A stretch of 64,000 nt of DNA from Opitutaceae bacterium UBA2377 (GTDB lineage Bacteria > Verrucomicrobiota > Verrucomicrobiia > Opitutales > Opitutaceae), in contig DDSZ01000032.1 in the NCBI GenBank assembly GCA_002344205.1, forward strand, positions 94,732 through 158,731, in the 5' to 3' direction. The position numbers were made by a program, and so were the translations under genes. This document shows, piece after piece, positions 61,062-64,000 of this stretch (position 1 is the first letter of the stretch; the number at the start of each line of letters is the position of its first letter). The notes below the pieces were generated by a model. The model made no database searches. It was not told the origin of the DNA and saw only the letters and a list, made by a program, of their open reading frames with translations.

Positions 61062-62126
61062 TCAGGCGGGCCAGTTGCGGGTCGTGGTCGGCAGGACAAA
61101 ATCTTCCAGCCGCAACGAGTAGCCGCGGATCTGGGCCTTGGGTGCGTCGTCCATGATGTAGTTCACCACGTAAATCTCGCCGTCGGGGAACTGCACCCAG
61201 CCGGTGTAGCCGGTGTCGCTTTCCGGTGAGCGGTCGAAATCGAGCGGCCGGATGCGCGTGTGGGCTTCCTCGCGCGAGGACGCCAGCAGCGATTCCTTGT
61301 CCGTCAAAACCGCGAGCGTGTTTTGCGTCCACCAGCCGACCCAACCCTTGCCGCCCTGCATGAGACGGCAGGTGATGAGCGCCTGGCCGTTGGCGAGCCA
61401 ACCGGCAACGGGGCGGTGGCAGGCAGGGATGGGGAGAGTGATGGGGGGTCCCCAGGTGAGGCCGCCGTCATGGGAGATCGTTTTATAGGCATCCCAGCCT
61501 TTGAAGGAATTTTCGCGCAGCAGGGCGACCAGCGTGAGCTCATCCACGGGCAGGACGGACACTTCGCAAAGATTCAACCCGGTTTGATGAGCGATGGTGA
61601 AGGGGCCATGCCAGTTGGCGCCCTGGTCGTCGGAATACCAAAGCCGCGTGGCGAGGAAGCGGGAGACGGGATCTTGCACATGGCAGGAAACCAGCCAGCG
61701 GCCGCCGGGTGTCTCGATCAACCGGTCGGGCACGATGCCCTGCGCGGGGAGCAACCGCGGCTCCGACCAGGTGCGGCCGTGGTCGATGCTGAGGAAGAGA
61801 TAATTTTGCAGCAGGTGATGATCCTTCGAACGCTCATCCGTCCCGATCAAATCGGCGATGATGGCGACCCGACCGTCGCCCAGCGTGGTGATGCGGGCAC
61901 AGTTCCAGTAGGGGTTGCCCTTGGTCGGTTCGGTGAGCGGACGCTTTGAGCTCCAAGTGCGGCCGCGGTCGGCGGATTCGGTCAAAACGAGCCGGGTCCA
62001 GTCGCGCTTGCCGTGGTGGGTGCATTCCGCGAACACGCAGAGCAGCCGGCCGTCGGCGGTCAGGGTGACATCAGGGAAGGCCTCATAGACCGAGTCGTCC
62101 CGTGAGACGGTGAACTGCTGGATCAT
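61062..62126 (-). CDS. BNR-repeat sialidase-like protein
   Basis: A 354-residue beta-propeller protein. Four Asp-box repeats are visible: SADRGRTWS, SIDHGRTWS, SDDQGANWH and SHDGGLTWG. The N-terminal RDDSVYEAFPDVTLTADGRLLCVF carries the first blades. It lacks a signal peptide and is short for an exo-sialidase; the FRIP-type Arg motif is not obvious, so it may be a sialidase-like hydrolase rather than a true one. It precedes the GH106-like gene by 10 bases. Confidence 0.75.
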   Translation of the reverse strand: MIQQFTVSRDDSVYEAFPDVTLTADGRLLCVFAECTHHGKRDWTRLVLTESADRGRTWSSKRPLTEPTKGNPYWNCARITTLGDGRVAIIADLIGTDERSKDHHLLQNYLFLSIDHGRTWSEPRLLPAQGIVPDRLIETPGGRWLVSCHVQDPVSRFLATRLWYSDDQGANWHGPFTIAHQTGLNLCEVSVLPVDELTLVALLRENSFKGWDAYKTISHDGGLTWGPPITLPIPACHRPVAGWLANGQALITCRLMQGGKGWVGWWTQNTLAVLTDKESLLASSREEAHTRIRPLDFDRSPESDTGYTGWVQFPDGEIYVVNYIMDDAPKAQIRGYSLRLEDFVLPTTTRNWPA

Positions 62127-62239
62127 CGACCGCCAACTTCAGGGAGGGCGCGATGAGGCGGCAATGCTCTTTCCACTGAATATACGGTTGGCAAAAAGCT
62201 TGTTCGGCCTGCGGCCGGGGCCTTTGCTCCGGCTTCCCT

Positions 62240-63250
62240 ATGAACACCCCCCGCGTTCCCCGTGTCGCGATCATCGGCTGCGGCAGCTACGGCGCCGAGC
62301 ACGCGAGGTTTTTATCCACCTGCCCGGGCGTGAAGCTGCACGCTGTGGCCGACATCGCGCCGGAGCGGGCGCAGGATTTCGCGGCCAGATACGGCGCGGG
62401 CTACGCCACGGCCGACGTCGCGAAGATCTGGGCCGACCCGGACATCGACGCGGTGTGGATCTGCACGCAGCACGACACGCATGCACCGCTGGCCGAGGCG
62501 GCGGCGGCGGCGGGGAAGAATTTTTTTCTGGAGAAACCGCTGGCGCTGACGCTGGCGGACTGCGACCGCATCGTGGCGGCGGTGGAACGCAGCGGGGTGA
62601 TCGCGGCGTCCGGCTTCAAGCTGCGCTTTTTCCCCGCGGTGGTGGCGGCGAAGCAATTCCTGACCAAACCCACGCTGACGATCGCACAGGTGATCGACGA
62701 CCACTGGCCGTCGGACTTCTGGGCCAACGACCCGGTGAAGGGCGGGGGCAACGTGCTGTCGCAGGGCTGCCACATGGTGGACACGGTGTTGCATCTCCAC
62801 CCGACGCCACCGGTGAAGGTTTATGCCGCGGGCGGCAACCGGCATCACCCGACCCGCGACATCGTGGACACCGCCTCGATCACGCTGACCTTCGCGGACG
62901 GTGCGGTGGCGACGGTGGCGGTGGGCGATTGCGGCGTGCCGCCGCACTCCTCGAAGTTTGCGCTGCAGCAGTCGGACGGCGTGCGCAGCTTCAGCCTCTA
63001 CAACCGGCTCAACTCCATCATGACGCGTGAGGACAAGCAGGTGACGGAGCATCCGGCTTGGCCGGAGAAGGGCGCGGATGTGATTGACGCGCCGTTCATC
63101 GCGGCCGTGGCCGCGGGCGGACCGTCGCCCGTGACGGTGCAATCGGCGCGCCGCACCTCGGCCGTGGTTTTGGCGGCGGTCGAGTCCATCAAGACCGGGC
63201 GGGCCATCGATCTTACCTCGGCGCCCTATGCCGCGGCGATGCAGGGGTGA
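62240..63250 (+). CDS. Gfo/Idh/MocA-family oxidoreductase
   Basis: A 336-residue NAD(P)-dependent sugar oxidoreductase. The Rossmann motif IIGCGSYGAEH is at the N-terminus and FLEKPLALTLADC holds the catalytic Lys. GGGNVLSQGCHMVDTVLHLHP is the substrate-site His region. Different from the IolG-like protein at 11527. The 113-base gap to the divergent sialidase gene presumably holds both promoters. Substrate unknown. Confidence 0.87.
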   Translation: MNTPRVPRVAIIGCGSYGAEHARFLSTCPGVKLHAVADIAPERAQDFAARYGAGYATADVAKIWADPDIDAVWICTQHDTHAPLAEAAAAAGKNFFLEKPLALTLADCDRIVAAVERSGVIAASGFKLRFFPAVVAAKQFLTKPTLTIAQVIDDHWPSDFWANDPVKGGGNVLSQGCHMVDTVLHLHPTPPVKVYAAGGNRHHPTRDIVDTASITLTFADGAVATVAVGDCGVPPHSSKFALQQSDGVRSFSLYNRLNSIMTREDKQVTEHPAWPEKGADVIDAPFIAAVAAGGPSPVTVQSARRTSAVVLAAVESIKTGRAIDLTSAPYAAAMQG

Positions 63251-63263
63251 GGGTCTGTGGGCT

Positions 63264-64000
63264 TTAGGCGCCGGCCATTAGTTTCCGATACGCGAGGAAG
63301 TCGGCGTGGAGGCGGTGGAAGACCCGGTGTTTCGCGGTGTGGTAGCGCGCGACGGCACCCTTGGCCGGTGTGATGACCTTGTCGGCGGCATTCATCGCCG
63401 CCATGGCAGGGAGCACGCCCCTGAAGTGTCCGCTGGCCACGGCGCCGAGGACGGCGGAGCCGAGGAGGACGGCTTCGGGTTCCTTGGGCAGCACGATGCG
63501 GCAGCCGGTGATGTCGGCGTGTTCACGCAGGAAAACCGGATTCTTCGTGCCGCCGCCACAGGCGAGGAGCGTGTCAATGCGGTAGCCCTTGCGGTTCATC
63601 TCCGCGAGGATGTGCCGCGTGCCATGGGCGACGGCCTGCACGGCGGCGAGATATTGCAGCGCGAGGTCGTCGGCGGTGGCGGAGAGCGTGAGTCCGCTGA
63701 TGGTGCCCTTGAGCGTGGGGTCGGCGCGCGGGGACCGGTTGCCGTGAAAATCGGGCTGGATGTGCAGGTCGCGCGTGAGTTCACCGGGGAAGCGCACGCG
63801 CCTGACCTTGGCGAGCGCGTCGAGCCGGGCGTTGAGCAGCTCGTAAATCGTGCGGCCGGTTTTCTTCGCCTCGGCCACGAGCGGCGCCGCGGCGGCGTGG
63901 GAGAAGATGACGTGGTCGATCAACGCGCCGGTGGCGGACTGGCCGCCTTCCGTGAGCCAGAGGCCGGGAATCATCGCGGAGTAATACGGACCCCAGATGC
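63264..64000 (-). CDS. FGGY-family carbohydrate kinase, C-terminal part
   Basis: The frame is open to the window edge, so the N-terminus is missing; about 244 residues remain. [22 protein letters not shown] and [22 protein letters not shown] are C-terminal FGGY signatures, matching the D-ribulokinase-like group. It would phosphorylate a ketopentose or similar sugar. It converges with the oxidoreductase gene at 13 bases. Confidence 0.88.
   Translation of the reverse strand, partial: IWGPYYSAMIPGLWLTEGGQSATGALIDHVIFSHAAAAPLVAEAKKTGRTIYELLNARLDALAKVRRVRFPGELTRDLHIQPDFHGNRSPRADPTLKGTISGLTLSATADDLALQYLAAVQAVAHGTRHILAEMNRKGYRIDTLLACGGGTKNPVFLREHADITGCRIVLPKEPEAVLLGSAVLGAVASGHFRGVLPAMAAMNAADKVITPAKGAVARYHTAKHRVFHRLHADFLAYRKLMAGA

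Noticed and set aside
59567..61156. Open frame of 529 codons on the plus strand
   Set aside because: Antisense to the GH106-like gene, no recognisable domain.

Overview
The window is GC-rich, tightly packed bacterial DNA. Its content suggests a Gram-negative member of the Verrucomicrobiota, most likely near the Opitutaceae. This is inferred from a large TonB-dependent receptor with a carboxypeptidase-like N-terminal domain, an ECF sigma/FecR/STN-receptor module, many glycoside hydrolases and sugar oxidoreductases, and extragenic palindromic repeats. No phylogeny was computed. No CRISPR array, rRNA, tRNA, prophage or transposase gene is visible. One tmRNA gene is present.

Layout. 1-6.8 kb: ordinary genes (a SET-domain fragment, a phosphoesterase, a CinA-type amidohydrolase, a VOC protein, a SYLF protein, a mini-zincin, a BaiN/HI0933-like flavoprotein, an AEC transporter and an aldo/keto reductase). 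6.9-19.7 kb: an inositol catabolism block made of a LacI regulator, an RbsABC-type importer, an IolG-like dehydrogenase, a short-chain dehydrogenase, and iolB-iolD-iolE-transaldolase-iolA. 19.8-30.1 kb: a TonB-dependent receptor, a beta-propeller phytase, three further phosphatase/phosphodiesterase-like proteins, a membrane protein and a two-component system. Together 6.9-30.1 kb reads as one phytate-to-central-metabolism island: surface capture, dephosphorylation outside the cytoplasm, inositol import, and oxidation to acetyl-CoA. Four related LacI-type operator candidates lie at its transcription unit heads. iolC and iolJ are absent from the island, and a transaldolase-family protein sits where they would be expected.

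30.2-35.2 kb: a ribosome hibernation factor, an orphan TPR histidine kinase co-oriented with a NagB-like protein and a PIG-L deacetylase, and a CxxS thioredoxin-fold protein. 35.2-35.5 kb: a non-coding palindromic repeat element. 36-42.5 kb: an ECF sigma factor, a FecR regulator, an STN-type TonB receptor, a TlpA-like protein and a LuxR-type HTH protein. The sigma gene and the receptor gene share a near-identical upstream element that looks like the sigma factor's own promoter. 42.5-43.2 kb: a PIN/Phd toxin-antitoxin pair with a perfect palindromic operator.

43.3-64 kb: a glycan-oriented region with a GH38 alpha-mannosidase-like protein, an amidohydrolase, a cellulase-like protein, NagB and NagA, an alpha/beta hydrolase, a CUT1 sugar importer lacking its ATPase, a GH2 protein, a divergent alkaline phosphatase-like protein, tmRNA (ssrA), a GH106-like protein carrying an in-frame palindromic repeat insertion, a BNR sialidase-like protein, a Gfo/Idh/MocA oxidoreductase and a truncated FGGY kinase. 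The combination suggests breakdown of amino-sugar- and mannose-containing (glycoprotein-type) glycans, but specificities are inferred from family only.
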